From Chondrosia reniformis (Eukaryota > Porifera > Demospongiae > Chondrillida > Chondrillidae): a DNA stretch of 64,000 nucleotides. Positions 13,951 to 25,199 of this stretch are shown here, one piece after another. The stretch lies in assembly GCA_947172415.1 (NCBI GenBank), contig OX359191.1, forward strand, positions 744,001-808,000, written 5' to 3'. Position numbers and translations under genes: made by a program. The notes under the pieces were generated by a model. It did no database searches and was not told the DNA's origin. It was given only the letters and a program-made list of their open reading frames with translations. Numbering within the stretch: the first letter of the stretch is position 1; each line of letters starts with the position of its first letter.

Positions 13951-16900
13951 TACATACCTATATATTAACTATACTACGTATATTAATACATACAGTACAA
14001 TGATTATGCAATTATAGGAAATAATGTTTATGACCTGGTCTTATATTTATGATATATTTAAAGGAATTAGTGTACATGTATGCTGCACACCTGAGGCTCA
14101 CCTGGACAACACTGAGTGTTGCACAACTCCATTTTGAAATCACTTCCATTGCATGGTAGGCCTCCATTCTGAGGGGCGGGGTTGTCACACCTCCTCTCGT
14201 ACCTTTGCTGTCCTCCTCCGCAAGTAGCAGAACATACACCAGACAACTCCCAGCTTCCCCAACCACCATTAATTACTGGCACTATTTGGTCAATTGCATA
14301 ACACACTTGTATATAACATTTAGATGCCATGACATATTTTATATATATACTCATAAATATTGTTGGGCCTGTATATATATATACAGTACAAGTTACAATA
14401 TACTAAGGTAATCTAAATAAATAAATAATATAATTAAATATATATATATAAAGGTTCATTGCTACGTTGTTATATGATAAACTAGTTAATGAACTTCGTG
14501 TAGCAGCATGAAACAACTGATGAATTATTTCAGAACGTTTCAGTTCACGGACCATCCTCAGCTGAATGACACAAAATTAGTTACAACTCAATATAAACAG
14601 ACTAATTGGTGAGATAAAGAACCATGACATAATAAGATGATGTAGGAAAAAAGAGAACGAATATTAAACAATTAATGAGTAACAAAGGGGTGCCAAATAT
14701 CGTTGAGAATCAATCCACAGTCCAAATTGTCCCACACGAACCAAAATTGTGATAAGACCTATCTTTGAGCTATACATAAATATCATTCATCATTTGACTC
14801 CACTCATGATGCTATCATATGCCATAATGATGGGTCCTGGGTAGCAGAACAAAACATCTGCATATGTATGGTTTGCCTATACATCTTTTTGAGTGGTAAA
14901 TGTGAGACTTAAAGTAAACTTTGGTTCCTTCCATTAACTCATTGTGGTCTGTAGGAGACATAATTGGAATTGGAATTGGAATACAGGAAAATGGTATTTC
15001 AGATTATTCCATGAGTAGGTGGAGTAAATGCAAAGTCAAGGATGAATCATATTTCGTATATCTATATTATAGATTTAGGGTTATTTCATGTTTATGAATG
15101 CTTACAGCGACACTCTTCTCCAACTCTTTCGTATCCTTCTTTACAAGAACATGTAAATCCACCATCAGAATTTGTGCAAGTTGATGCTGTAAGATCACAG
15201 CCATGGCTTCCTTCAACACATTCATCTATATCTATAATAGTGCATAAAACCAATAAAATCAACATACTGTATAAATTAACCATGGTTACATAAATTTAAA
15301 AAATTGAAATAGGCCTGGAATGTGCTGGAACAGCTTATAATTAATGTGTACTAACCATAACAATTCTTTCTGCTAGACCATCTTCCTGCATCACATTTCA
15401 ATGTAGCAACATTGGAAGCTTCTGCAAATCTATAGCCTGATTTACAAGTATAGGTTATAATGTCGTTATGTGAGTATGAAGATAATTCACTTCCTTGGAT
15501 CAGTACATTTGTGGCAAAATTGGGGGAAGAGCAACCTAATATGTTGGTGTACAAGTATAGATAAAACAGAAACATAATAATTATATATATGTATGCATAA
15601 CAGATCTAGAATAAGAGATATATGTAATAAAACTACATAAAAATACATACATATGTATGACATAATAATAATGATGATAATATATGTATATACGTATATT
15701 AATACCTGGACATGATCGGATTAAACAGGATTGAGTGCTTCTTCCATATCCAGAGCAATACCGGCCACCGCAATAAGGGTTAGGATTAGAACAATGTCTA
15801 TTTCCTTGTCGTGTACCATAACCACAAGTGGCAGAACATGAGCTGTATGACCAGGAGGTCCAGCCACCATTGACTGTATATGTATAGACACATGAAGCAT
15901 GTAAGACTAACACAATATACGTATACATGCTATTATGATACTTCTATCAGAGAGCACATGACACTGTCTGTATGCAATGTATTATGTATGTAGTTATTAA
16001 TTATTACCTCATAAATCAACAACTATGCTATTTTTGACTACATTTGACAAATTTAGTTATTTTATACTTTTCTAAAATTAATGCCAAAACATGTTCTTAA
16101 ATTACTGTTCTACAACATTCACAAAGTGGTTAAACAGAAATAGACCCAATTACAAAATTCCTCCCATTTTGTCTTTTTTTCAAATGAACTACTACTCACA
16201 TGCAAATGTATGCAGGCACAAGTTGATGAAGTTAGAAGGAAGAGCTTGATTAGTACATCTGGAAAAAGTAATATGTGATCATATAATAAGGATAATCATA
16301 CAGAAGTAACATAAGTGACTTAACAATACATTCTATTTTTGTGTATCTTCTCTAATTCAGCTATACATACATATGTATGCCCCTGGAGCAGGGAACCCTA
16401 TATCCCTCAGCCCTATCATCCAGAAATACATCAATGACATTTTAGTAACCACATTTGTAAAAAGAAGAAAAGATTCAGAATTTCTATGTATTTAATCACC
16501 TTGCGAAGGTTGTAGGGCATCAAAACATGTTTGACATTTAGAAAATCGTATATAAATGATTGCAAGAATCTAATGTAACCAAAAATGGCATCATTGATTC
16601 ATGAGGTGATCATTGATAAAGGGGTGACCATATTTTTTCGGCCATCCCTGTATACTACTGTGCTCTATGATAATGTATATATAGTAATGTATGGGATAAG
16701 TCCTATGCACACAAACCTGGGCAGCAATGAGTATTACATGCCCGGGATTCTTCACTGTGGCCAGAGCAGCCTCTTCCTCCATAAGCTGGTGTTGGGTTGT
16801 CACAGTTTCTCCGCCATGTTTGCCTTCCTCCTCCACAAGGAACTGAACATCCACCCAGATGATACCATCCACCCCATCCTCCATTACGAGGAGGAGCTAT

Positions 16901-17612
16901 GCATTCAAGGGTAAATCATAAAGTAATATATATAGACCTATAGGACTAAATCTCAGAAACTTGAAACTTCAACTGCCAGGTTTCAATTAAAATGTATATA
17001 TATAAACTCGGAAGTGGTCACATAAAAAAACTTGAGATCTATTAAATTATCTGTTAGTGTATATATTTGAGTATACCCTGTAAAACCTGGCAGATTAAAT
17101 GTTTCAAACAGGTTTAATGCTATAGTAAAACCCGGGATTTAGTCCTGCATATGTATAGCTGTTTGCAACAAGTTTTTATCATGAAATATACATAGATTTA
17201 ATGGTCAACCTTCAAGTGAAATGAATAATTCTGTGCATGTAGTTTTATGTACATAACCGCATACGATTTACATAATTATATAAACGTATATAGTTGCTGT
17301 TCATCGTCATCTTTATGTAGCTAGCTAGCGTATGGTTTTTATAATTTATAATTTAATTCAAATCACCAACTTACGAGTACAGTAGCCATCCCATTCCCAA
17401 CAGCCTCTTTTACCTCGTCGACGAATTGGATTGGTTCGCGGAGCTATATACAAGGAGATTATCCGTCGTAAATATACGTACGTGTACTTTAGCTCATTAC
17501 ATAAGTCACGGGACTCACGTGCTTTTAATTCCCTTGCTGTTGGATAAAAAGCAAGAAGGGTCAACATTACCACAGATAAGTAAATCGTAGAAGCTTTTTG
17601 TAGCATCATCAT
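5444..17612 (-). CDS. Gene A: secreted TSP1/CCP/EGF/IgGFc-binding-domain protein
   Basis: Predicted 18-exon gene for a protein of about 1315 residues. Exons in transcript order: 17519-17612, 17375-17443, 16717-16896, 15706-15873, 15356-15535, 15106-15231, 14102-14281, 13176-13343, 11517-11723, 11132-11257, 10926-11042, 10562-10762, 9268-9687, 8436-8588, 7883-8041, 7638-7766, 5569-6822, 5444-5460. All introns are GT-AG and all internal exons phase 1-1, so the frame is open throughout. Domains: signal peptide 1-25, propeptide with RRRGKR, TSP1 55-114 and 115-170, CCP 171-230, EGF 231-272, TSP1 273-332 and 333-388, CCP-like 389-457, EGF 458-499 and 500-538, CCP 539-605, domain X 606-745, Cys-rich repeats 746-849, EGF 850-892, IgGFc-binding domain 893-1310. 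Start: the first of three consecutive ATGs before the hydrophobic signal. The partner B is transcribed divergently. Function (extracellular binding or adhesion) is inferred from the domains. Introns carry several mobile-element insertions absent from C. Confidence 0.82.
7638..8588 (-). other. Gene A Cys-rich GCC2/GCC3-like repeats and EGF
   Basis: Exon 8436-8588 encodes CKPCEFGYFKDVPGQGQCEEC, and exon 7883-8041 encodes CPPGSYSNDGFPPCIPCPHGSYQ. Both have the GCC2/GCC3 (ephrin-receptor-like) pattern known from SCUBE and SVEP1. Exon 7638-7766 is an EGF of the MEGF/laminin type (GCRNGEYWQDCNETCRC.., CICPPGFTGMDC). Confidence 0.78.
9268..9687 (-). other. Gene A domain X exon (unrecognised, 140 residues)
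   Basis: One phase 1-1 exon between the last CCP and the Cys-rich repeats. It contains GEDCDIGSNY, an acidic stretch, GRLVITLKVKSGL, the Cys pair CDSAC, several N-glycosylation sequons (NSTK, NTTI, NLTV, NASR) and a C-terminal CEEGYVLVNGKCG that resembles the start of a GCC2/GCC3 repeat. It aligns with domain X of B and D but lacks their poly-Arg run. I do not recognise the family; SEA-like or another beta-rich fold is possible. Confidence 0.7.
9974..10167 (-). pseudogene. Tigger/pogo-type transposase N-terminal HTH relic
   Basis: Lies in the intron between the last CCP and domain X of A. It reads MASPKKQ.. and then, after one frameshift, IFEEIDAKKLSKTEFEFA, HNSTISTVLKNREKIENQ and a stop. 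This is the CENP-B/Tigger helix-turn-helix pattern. No catalytic part follows. The corresponding intron of C (46740-47034) lacks it, so it inserted in A or was lost from C. Confidence 0.65.
11794..13145 (+). mobile_element. Penelope-like retroelement, truncated, inside an intron of A
   Basis: The equivalent intron of C is 98 bp (48266-48363); in A it is 1452 bp, and the extra 1.35 kb sits between matching edges. The plus strand encodes, with stops and frameshifts, a reverse-transcriptase N-terminal half: GHVLTGDLRIV, LLKKGPKFREP, APADKASN (11809-12289), then MPKLHKNPYSYRLIA.. and FDFSTFY (12418-12700) and NLLKNKITNLVSI. These match the Penelope-like RT pattern. The YADD-type region and endonuclease are missing. 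A hammerhead-like motif and terminal repeat follow (12958-13145). Non-functional. Confidence 0.72.
12958..13003 (+). ncRNA. Hammerhead ribozyme-like motif, second copy
   Basis: Same elements as at 164-209: CUGAUGA at 12964-12970, stem II GGG/CCC (12972-12974 with 12982-12984), GAAA 12986-12989, a GGCT mini-loop and GUC 12995-12997. Stem I pairs 12958-12963 with 12998-13003 with one mismatch. Its place just after RT-coding sequence fits a Penelope-like element. Confidence 0.6.
13645..13952. repeat. AAT/ATT trinucleotide runs
   Basis: An ATA-type run at about 13648-13671 is followed by its inverse (TTA-type, about 13672-13695), giving a self-complementary pair. A further TAA run lies at about 13920-13951. 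All are within the TSP1-TSP1 intron of A. Confidence 0.8.
14529..14566 (-). ncRNA. Minimal hammerhead ribozyme-like motif in a Penelope-like remnant
   Basis: On the minus strand: stem I 5' half (complement of 14562-14566), CUGAGGA (complement of 14555-14561, allowed by the CUGANGA consensus), an imperfect stem II, GAAA, a two-base-pair stem III and GUU, then the stem I 3' half (complement of 14529-14533), giving a 5-bp stem I. The stem II mismatch suggests decay. The surrounding 14460-15000 looks like non-coding remnant sequence of the same type of element. Confidence 0.5.
15106..16896 (-). other. Gene A module 1: TSP1-TSP1-CCP-EGF
   Basis: Four single-exon domains. TSP1 16717-16896 has six Cys, GGWGGW and CSVPCGGG. 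TSP1 15706-15873 has GGWTSWSY and CSATCG. CCP 15356-15535 has four Cys and the terminal GRWSSRKNC. Calcium-binding-type EGF 15106-15231 starts DIDEC. Together with C this is the most diverged part of the A/C pair, unlike the almost identical module 2. Confidence 0.8.
17375..17612 (-). other. Gene A exons 1-2: signal peptide, propeptide, furin-like site, Cys peptide
   Basis: Exon 1 (17519-17612) encodes Met-Met-Met plus a hydrophobic core (VVMLTLLAF) typical of a signal peptide. Exon 2 (17375-17443) encodes a short basic linker ending RRRGKR, then GCWEWDGYC with two Cys. RGKR fits the furin consensus R-X-K/R-R. The same layout recurs in C (RRNRR then ACWKWGGC). Cleavage is inferred. No TATA box is visible upstream. 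Confidence 0.75.
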
Positions 17613-18280
17613 TTTTAACTTATTTTTCACAATTAAACTGCTGTTAAAGCGAATTCTGCCTTTTGTAGCGAGCTTAAACCAATTAGGAAATCACCTAATC
17701 ATTAAGTGACCGCCATACGCCATCACTACTTAGAGAGTACTGCCGTACTCTCTGATACAGGAAGAAATTAGCCCACTAACATGACTCAAATCTACAATCC
17801 ATGACCCATTAAAAATTTAATAGAAAATTGTTTCTAGTAATTGCCTACACAGCTTATAGTCAGACTTGTTTTCATTCCATGTTGTAGGGAGAGGCGCCTT
17901 ATGTATGCTCAAAATATATACCCATGGAGAAGAAGATGAAAGAAGGGAAAAGAAGGAAGAAAAGACTCCTGTATCTTCATCCAAAGCTCTCTTCAGGTTT
18001 AGTTCCCCAATAGGCTCTTTTACAGAATAGGTATATAGCATGTAGGAAAATGGTATCTTAGATTTTTCATATGTACACTCTTGGGTATTATTCACGTTTT
18101 CATGCACTTTCGTATACGCAAGCTCTAAGAGAATTTTGCATTACAAGCAAGGGACTCAGAGTTTCAGTAAATCTATCACATTTTGACTATGAATATGTCA
18201 CAATGTATAATAAACTAGCACTACACTTTTATGCACCCTATGATCCAAAAGTTAACTTTACCACTAATCTAATAATAGAA
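17613..18280. other. Upstream region of A, with a Penelope-type terminal fragment
   Basis: 17923-18070 matches the block after the ribozyme at 12958-13145 but lacks the ribozyme. At 17735-17757 there is an inverted repeat (agagagtac..gtactctct) that recurs at 34478-34503. No TATA box is seen for A. A frame at 18071-18292 ends in an IIENEV-like peptide and is not recognised. Confidence 0.45.
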
Positions 18281-21200
18281 AATGAAGTTTAGAGGTTTCC
18301 AGGACCTCTTTGTAGGTTTAGCTATCTGTGTTATGAGTGTTGTAGATTCCGTGTACAAACAGAAATTGAATGTTTTGACTCAAAACAGACTCTTAAGCAA
18401 TAATCCATGCAATGCATTGCTGTTGTCTCATATAAGTAATTACCTTCCTATATATGATTAAAAGTACTATATAATATTATCATTTCTGCTAAAAATCAAT
18501 ATTACGAAGTATAATTTCAACCTTTATCTTGCACAAAGTAAAGTGCATGGCAGCTACAAGCTAGGGCATAAATGTTCTATGCAGCCTCTATATAGATATA
18601 AACACTCTTATAGATTATAAAATTGAATTAGAGATTTCTCAATTTCTATACCTTCCTATAATATTGCTATAATAATAATAGGACTTCAGTCACTTGGCTG
18701 GTCAGGTGTAATTATATCACAAGGTTATATACAGTGACTATAATTTGTAAGGTTACCGGTACGGTAGTAAAAAAGTGCATGTGCATTATAATTGCAAACA
18801 ACTATATAACTCTCTTGCCATTAAAGATTATTGGATTATATATCACTATTATCAGAAGGCTCTTTTAATGTTCACTGAATATATAGCTATATAGTATACT
18901 GAAACAAATATAATATTTTTCATGATGCTATATAGACAAGCCAATTTAATAAAATGTGTAATATATAAAATTTATCACTTTTGCATGATTAACCTCATAT
19001 ATTGTGTACATTGCATGCCATACGTTTTCTATTTAGTCACTGTTACAAGCTTCCATGCATTCCTAGGTCAAACCTAAATTATTCTTTAAGTTAGTAGTAT
19101 ATTAAATTTGTAGATATGCAGATAAATTAAGGACAAAAACACCCTGCATGGGATCTCTTCAGTAGATTTACTCCGAAGAGGAGTTGCTTTAGTAGCCAAT
19201 ATTTACAGTCAGAATGTGGCAGATATTATTATTCTTGCACACTATAGGCAAGATATATCTGCTGGTCCTAAAGTATAAACTTTGTTCTCCATGGCCACTA
19301 GAACCCCATTATAACGTTTTATATTACCAATGCCTCTAAACCCTTTTTGTAAGTTTACTTAGAGTTAAATTCTATTATAATAGAAAGGTACTATAGGGTA
19401 TTTATTATATATGATCAAGTATAGAAGAAAGGATGACTGTGTCAGAGTATGGCAGTACTCTCTAAGTAGGGATGGCATGCACCAAAAACGTGGCTGCCCT
19501 ATTTAATGTTTTAGGAAGAAAGTTGTAACAAATAAGGGACCAGACTACATACGTATCTAGTCAGAATTCTTACTAATGCATGCACCACTTCATTAGTCTT
19601 GTTTACTCGCAGTCTAGGAGCTGTTTGATAGTTTCTTATTATACATTGTGACATATTCATAGTCAAAATGTGATAGATTTACTTTAACTACCACTAACCT
19701 AATAATAATCGAATTTCAAAAGGAAATTTAGAGGTTTCCAGGACCTCTTTGTAGGTTAAGCCATATACCGCCGACGCTGCTATGGCACTTCCACAACGAA
19801 TGTGCTGTCAAGTAGATGACGTGCGACACTTATCATGGGCGAATTTTCGTAAACGAAATACTTCTTGACGCTTCCCAAACGATTCTCCAAAATCCGTGAG
19901 AGTTAGGCGACATATTTCAAGCTAATTCAAACCTAAATTATTTGAAATGTTTCTTAGTAGTAGATATAGATATGCAGATAAATTAAGGACAAAGCACCCT
20001 GCATGGGATCGAATATGCTAAAAACAAGTCCCATGCATGCATGCTTAGTAAAATCAAGATATGTAGATCATAGATTCATAAAACTTCTTAGTATATAGCT
20101 AGTCAGGTTTGCTTTAATTGCATCTCTCATTCTACTTCTAGCAAGAGACACCTTATATTCGTCTCAGTCAGAATGTTTTCAAGGGATATCGATCTCTTCA
20201 ATAGATTTATATACTACATTGAAGAGGAGTTGCCTTAGGGAGCATAAAAGTGCAGTGCAATATTTACAGTCAGAATGTGGCAGATCCTAAAGTATAAACT
20301 TTGTTCTCCATGGCCACTAACCCCATTATAACAGAAAAATGAATTTTTATATTACCAATGCCTCTAAACCCTTTTTGTAAGTATACTTATAGTTAAATTC
20401 TAAATTTACTATAATAGAAAGGTAATATAGGGTATTTATTATGGCAGTACTCTCTAAGTAGGGATGGCACCAAAAACATGGCTGCCCTATTTAATGTTTT
20501 AAAATGAAAGTTGTAGCTAACAAATAAGGGACCAGATTATATACGTATCTAGTCAGAATTCTTACTAATGCACCACTTCATTAGTCTTGTTTACTCGCAG
20601 TCTAGGAGCTGTTTGATAGTTTCTTATTATACATTGTGACATATTCATAGTCAAATGTGATAGATTTACTTTAACTACCACTAACCTAATAATAATCGAA
20701 TTTCAAAAGGAAATTTAGAGGTTTCCAGGACCTCTTTGTAGGTTAAGCCATATACCGCCGACGCTGCTATGGCACTTCCACAACGAATGTGCTGTCAAGT
20801 AGATGACGTGCGACACTTATCATGGGCGAATTTTCGTAAACGAAATACTTCTTGACGCTTCCCAAACGATTCTCCAAAATCAGTGAGAGTTAGGCGACAT
20901 ATTTCAAGCTAATTCAAACCTAAATTATTTGAAATGTTTCTTAGTAGTAGATATAGATATGCAGATAAATTAAGGACAAAGCACCCTGCATGGGATCGAA
21001 TATGCTAAAAACAAGTCCCATGCATGCATGCTTAGTAAAATCAAGATATGTAGATCATAGATTCATAAAACTTCTTAGTATATAGCTAGTCAGGTTTGCT
21101 TTAATTGCATCTCTCATTCTACTTCTAGCAAGAGACACCTTATATTCGTCTCAGTCAGAATGTTTTCAAGGGATATCGATCTCTTCAATATTTATATACT

Positions 21201-23110
21201 ACATTGAAGAGGAGTTGCCTTAGGGAGCATAAAAGTGCAGTGCAATATTTACAGTCAGAATGTGGCAGATCCTAAAGTATAAACTTTGTTCTCCATGGCC
21301 ACTAACCCCATTATAACAGAAAAATGAATTTTTATATTACCAATGCCTCTAAACCCTTTTTGTAAGTATACTTATAGTTAAATTCTAAATTTACTATAAT
21401 AGAAAGGTAATATAGGGTATTTATTATGGCAGTACTCTCTAAGTAGGGATGGCACCAAAAACATGGCTGCCCTATTTAATGTTTTAAAATGAAAGTTGTA
21501 GCTAACAAATAAGGGACCAGATTATTACGTATCTAGTCAGAATTCTTACTAATGCACCACTTCATTAGTCTTGTTTACTCGCAGTCTAGGAGCTGTTTGA
21601 TAGTTTCTTATTATACATTGTGACATATTCATAGTCAAAAATTCCAAAAGTTACCTTTACCACTAATCTAATAATAGAAAATGAAGTTTAGAGGTTTCCA
21701 GGACCTCTTTGTAGGTTTAGCTACCTGTGTTATGAGTGTTGTAGATTCCGTGTACAAACAGAAATTGAATATTTTGACTCAAAACAGACTCTTAAGCAAT
21801 AATCCATGCAATGCATTGCTGTACATGTTGTCTCATATAAGTAATTACCTTCCTATATATGATAAAAAGTACTACATACATAATATTATCATTTTGAAGT
21901 ATAATTTTAACCTTTATCTTGCACAAAGTAAAGTGCATGGCAGCTACAAGCTAGGGCATAAATGTTTTATGCAGCCTCAGAGTTTATAGATATACGTATG
22001 TATAAACACTCTTATAGATTATAAAATTGAATTAGAGATTTCTCGATTTCTATACCTTCCTATAATATTGCTATAATAATAATAGGACTTCAGTCACTTG
22101 GCTGGTCAGGTGTAATTATATCACAAGGTTATATACAGTGACTATAATTTGTAAGGTTACCGGTACGGTAGTAAAAAAGTGCATGTGCATTATAATTGCA
22201 AACAACTATATAACTCTCTTGCCATTAAAGATTATTGGATTATATATCACTATTATCAGAAGGCTCTTTTAATGTTCACTGAATATATAGCTATATAGTA
22301 TACTGAAACAAATATAATATTTTTCATGATGCTATATAGACAAGCCAATTTAATAAAATGTGTAATCTATAAAATTTATCACTTTTGCATGATTAACCTC
22401 ATATATTGTGTACATTGCATGCCATACGTTTTCTATTTAGTCACTGTTACAAGCTTCCATGCATTCCTAAGTCAAACCTAAATTATTTGGAATGTTTCTT
22501 TAGTATATTAAATTTGTACATTTTATAGAAATGAAGGACATAAGCACCCTGCATGGGATCTCTTCAGTAGATTTACTCTGAAGAGGAGTTGCTTTAGTAG
22601 CCAATATTTACAGTCAGAATGTGGCAGATATTATTATTCTTGCACACTATAGGCAAGATATATCTGCTGGTCCTAAAGTATAAACTTTGTTCTCCATGGC
22701 CACTAGAACCCCATTATAATGTTTTATATTACCAATGCCTCTAAACCCTTTTTATAAGTATACTTATCTAAATTTACTATAATAGAAAGGTAATATAGGG
22801 TATTTATTATGATCAAGTATAGAAGAAAGGATGACTGTGTCAGAGTATGGCAGTACTCTCTAAGTAAGGATGGCACCAAAAACATGGCTGCCCTATTTAA
22901 TGTTTTAGGAAGAAAGTTGTAACAAATAAGGGACCAGACTATATACGTATCTAGTCAGAATTCTTACTAATGCACCACTTCATTAGTCTTGTTTACTCGC
23001 AGTCTAGGAGCTGTTTGATAGTTTCTTATTATACATTGTGACATATTCATAGTCAAAATGTGATAGATTTACTTTAACTATAATAATCGAATTTCAGAGG
23101 TAAACAGATT
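18281..23110. repeat. Nested tandem repeats between A and B
   Basis: A block beginning 'atgaagtttagaggtttcc' at 18282 recurs at 21681 (spacing 3399). Between and after these blocks, a second unit starting 'caaacctaaatt' occurs four times (near 19068, 19926, 20914 and 22472). The two middle copies are almost identical with a period of about 987 bp. The short frame at 21681-21989 is part of the repeat; the copy at 18282 is disrupted, so it is probably not a gene. Confidence 0.8.
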
Positions 23111-23171
23111 CTTGAATAATGTAATCAAATAAAATGGTGGTTCACCTTTAGGTTAAGCCATATACCTACAC

Positions 23172-23205
23172 TAGCAGAGAAGCCAGCCGGCGGGCTTCTC
23201 TGCTA
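23172..23205. repeat. Perfect 13-bp hairpin
   Basis: The arms 23172-23184 and 23193-23205 are exact inverted repeats around an 8-base GC-rich loop. It lies in repeat-derived sequence; no run of T follows, so it is not obviously a terminator. Confidence 0.7.
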
Positions 23206-23840
23206 TGGCGCTTACACGACAAAGGTGCTGTCAAGTACATTCTGATGCCAAAAAATATAGAAGATGGCTGCCCTGTCTATCTACGAAAAGTTGTAAACGA
23301 AGCTAAAACGAAATGGCGTCTTCTGGACACTTCCCAAACGATTCTTTATAATCTGTGAGAGTTAAGCGACATTTTAGAAACGATGGAGAAACGCGGTAGC
23401 AAACAAACACACAAACTCTACCTTTCTATAATATTGCTTATATAATAGGACTTCAATTTCCCAGCTAAGATTAGACTTTATATAGGTCACTTGGCTGGTC
23501 AGGTTATCACAAGGTTACATACTAATTTGTAAGGTAGTGAAAAAGTGCATGTGCATTATAATTACAAATAACTAAGTCTCACCATTAAAGAATCTTAGAT
23601 AGTTGATATCACTATTATCTGAAGGCTCTTTTAATGTTTATTGCATGGGTAGCTATATAATTTACATCATGCTACACCAGCCAAAATAAGCTATATATAC
23701 CTGCAGGCACTCCTTGCTGAAATTATACATTATTTGAGCAGTTTTAAAGAGTCATGCTTTAAGTTAAAATGCTTTTTCTCAGAATCCACAATATAGACTT
23801 GTTAAGTTAAGGGCCTACAGGCGTTTCTGAGTCGGTCAAC

Positions 23841-23847
23841 TATAAAA
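23841..23847 (+). promoter_or_regulatory. TATA box of the orphan first exon
   Basis: TATAAAA lies 45 bases before the ATG at 23892. The preceding 'ggcctacaggcgtttc' resembles the 'ggcctatgggcgtttc' just upstream of D, so the promoter region also looks shared with the B/D subfamily. Confidence 0.5.
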
Positions 23848-23891
23848 CGCCTACTAACTGTTTGTGCCCCAGGAGCTACCTCTATATAGAG

Positions 23892-24015
23892 ATGAGGTTT
23901 CTATTTATGATAACAGCATTCCTATTTGCTACTTTCTGCTTCCTCAACCGCGTTGATGGTTTTCCAAGGACAAAATCAAGTGAAGTTGCAGAAGCGTTCG
24001 AATATGAACAAAAAG
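23892..24015 (+). CDS. Orphan first exon of the B/D subfamily
   Basis: This 124-base exon begins ATG, encodes a signal peptide (MRFLFMITAFLFATFCFLN then RVDGFPRT) and ends at AAAAG|GTAATA in phase 1. It matches exon 1 of D (MKSLFAIALFTFASFCFLN..DGFQRT) in length, phase and sequence style. No exon 2 follows locally. It may be an alternative first exon of B, because the acceptor at 27831 in B is intact and in the right phase, or the relic of a lost gene copy. The TATA box 45 bases upstream favours use. Confidence 0.65.
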
Positions 24016-25199
24016 GTAATATTCATGTATAGTAAGTAGCGATGTTTAAACATATACAACGCGCTGATATACCTCAAAAATTAGCTATTAAATAATTATA
24101 AGTTGTTAGTTCCATTAAATATCAATTCTTGCTTTCTGGACCATGCAGAATCAAGCAATATTTCATGAACTAACTTATTTTTAATTAATAACTGATTGAT
24201 AATTTATTTGCATGTATGTGTGTCCCCATGCAGTCTTCGGCTGACGGGGTTAATAATAAATCCCAACGATGCGGCCAAGCAGTTCGAGTGCGCGGGGGGC
24301 GGCAGTCCCACGAGTTTTTAAACTCGAAATACTTGTTTTATTATTTATCAGCTATGATTTTTATACAGGGCTCCCCGTTAATACCAATACTATGCTGAAG
24401 GGGTAATGCTAAATAATACACTAAAGAATACCCCCGATAAGGAGGAACTTGAAATTAAAGTATATCAACGGAGACGATCCATATTCGATTTCTCTGATAG
24501 ATTGGGTTGCATTTGATGACGTAGATTACTGTTGATCACCCACATCCTTGTAGGTTTATATCTTTTATTTGCACCGAGGCCTTATACGCCTAAAAAATAC
24601 AAGAGTTTGGAAAGCTACCAAAAATTTCATTCTGGCTGGGTTAGGGAGATCTAGTAGAAGGTACCCAGAAAACAAAGCTTTACTAGTGTTGCCAACTGTC
24701 CCGGATTGCCTGGAAAATAAGCTATGTCCTGTGTCACGAATGAAAGGCTACTTATCTTGGTTATTTAAATTTTTAACCCCCAAAAAATACTTAGGATATT
24801 AGCCTCCCTTAAGCTTGTTAATATTTGATTTTTTAAAAAGCTTGTTATTTGAATGGGTTGTGTTGGTCTGACTGCTACCTCCCCTCCATTTTTATACGAT
24901 GAACGTCATGATTGTTGTTACATATACATCAATTTCATACATTCAATGTACTACATGTAAGGTGTCCCTGAAGTTAATATTTTGCAAAGTTTGCACCTAA
25001 GTCAGCCCAGAGAACAGGGAACAGCCAGACAGTGCGGCATTTTGGAGTTTTTCTTATCCTAAATTCTTCGAAACTGCTGGCATGCGAAAGAATCTCCACC
25101 AATATCTCTATCCAAACGATTGGAGCATTGGAGCAGCCTATATATAGTGCAAAAGTTCATTGTGTTAATGAAAAACTTCAAACATAATATTTGAGTTAT
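24016..25199. other. Intergenic or long-intron sequence
   Basis: No gene is recognised. A GC-richer patch at 24215-24320 contains a small palindrome (cgagtttttaaactcg). A frame at 24569-24802 starts without family resemblance. Confidence 0.4.

Larger units (their letters stand above)
10562..14281 (-). other. Gene A module 2: TSP1-TSP1-CCP-EGF, then EGF-CCP
   Basis: TSP1 14102-14281 (GGWGSWE, CSATCGGG), TSP1 13176-13343 (GGWSSWSD, CSKTCG), CCP-like 11517-11723 (CRHPF.., PYSC, GLANLEC, GPPC), EGF 11132-11257 (DLDEC), EGF 10926-11042 (DINEC), CCP 10562-10762 (CPELPELYNG, CIDGTW). The order TSP1-TSP1-CCP-EGF repeats module 1. The intron between the second TSP1 and the CCP is enlarged by a Penelope-like insertion. 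Confidence 0.8.

Noticed and set aside
18071..18292. 73-residue frame near the start of the repeat region
   Set aside because: Made largely of sequence that recurs, partly inverted, in the repeat units; no homology recognised.
21681..21989. 102-residue frame in the tandem repeat
   Set aside because: The sister copy at 18282 is interrupted by a frameshift and stops; composition is like the repeat.
24215..24320. GC-rich patch considered as a tRNA or 5S gene
   Set aside because: No cloverleaf, A box or B box could be made to fit.
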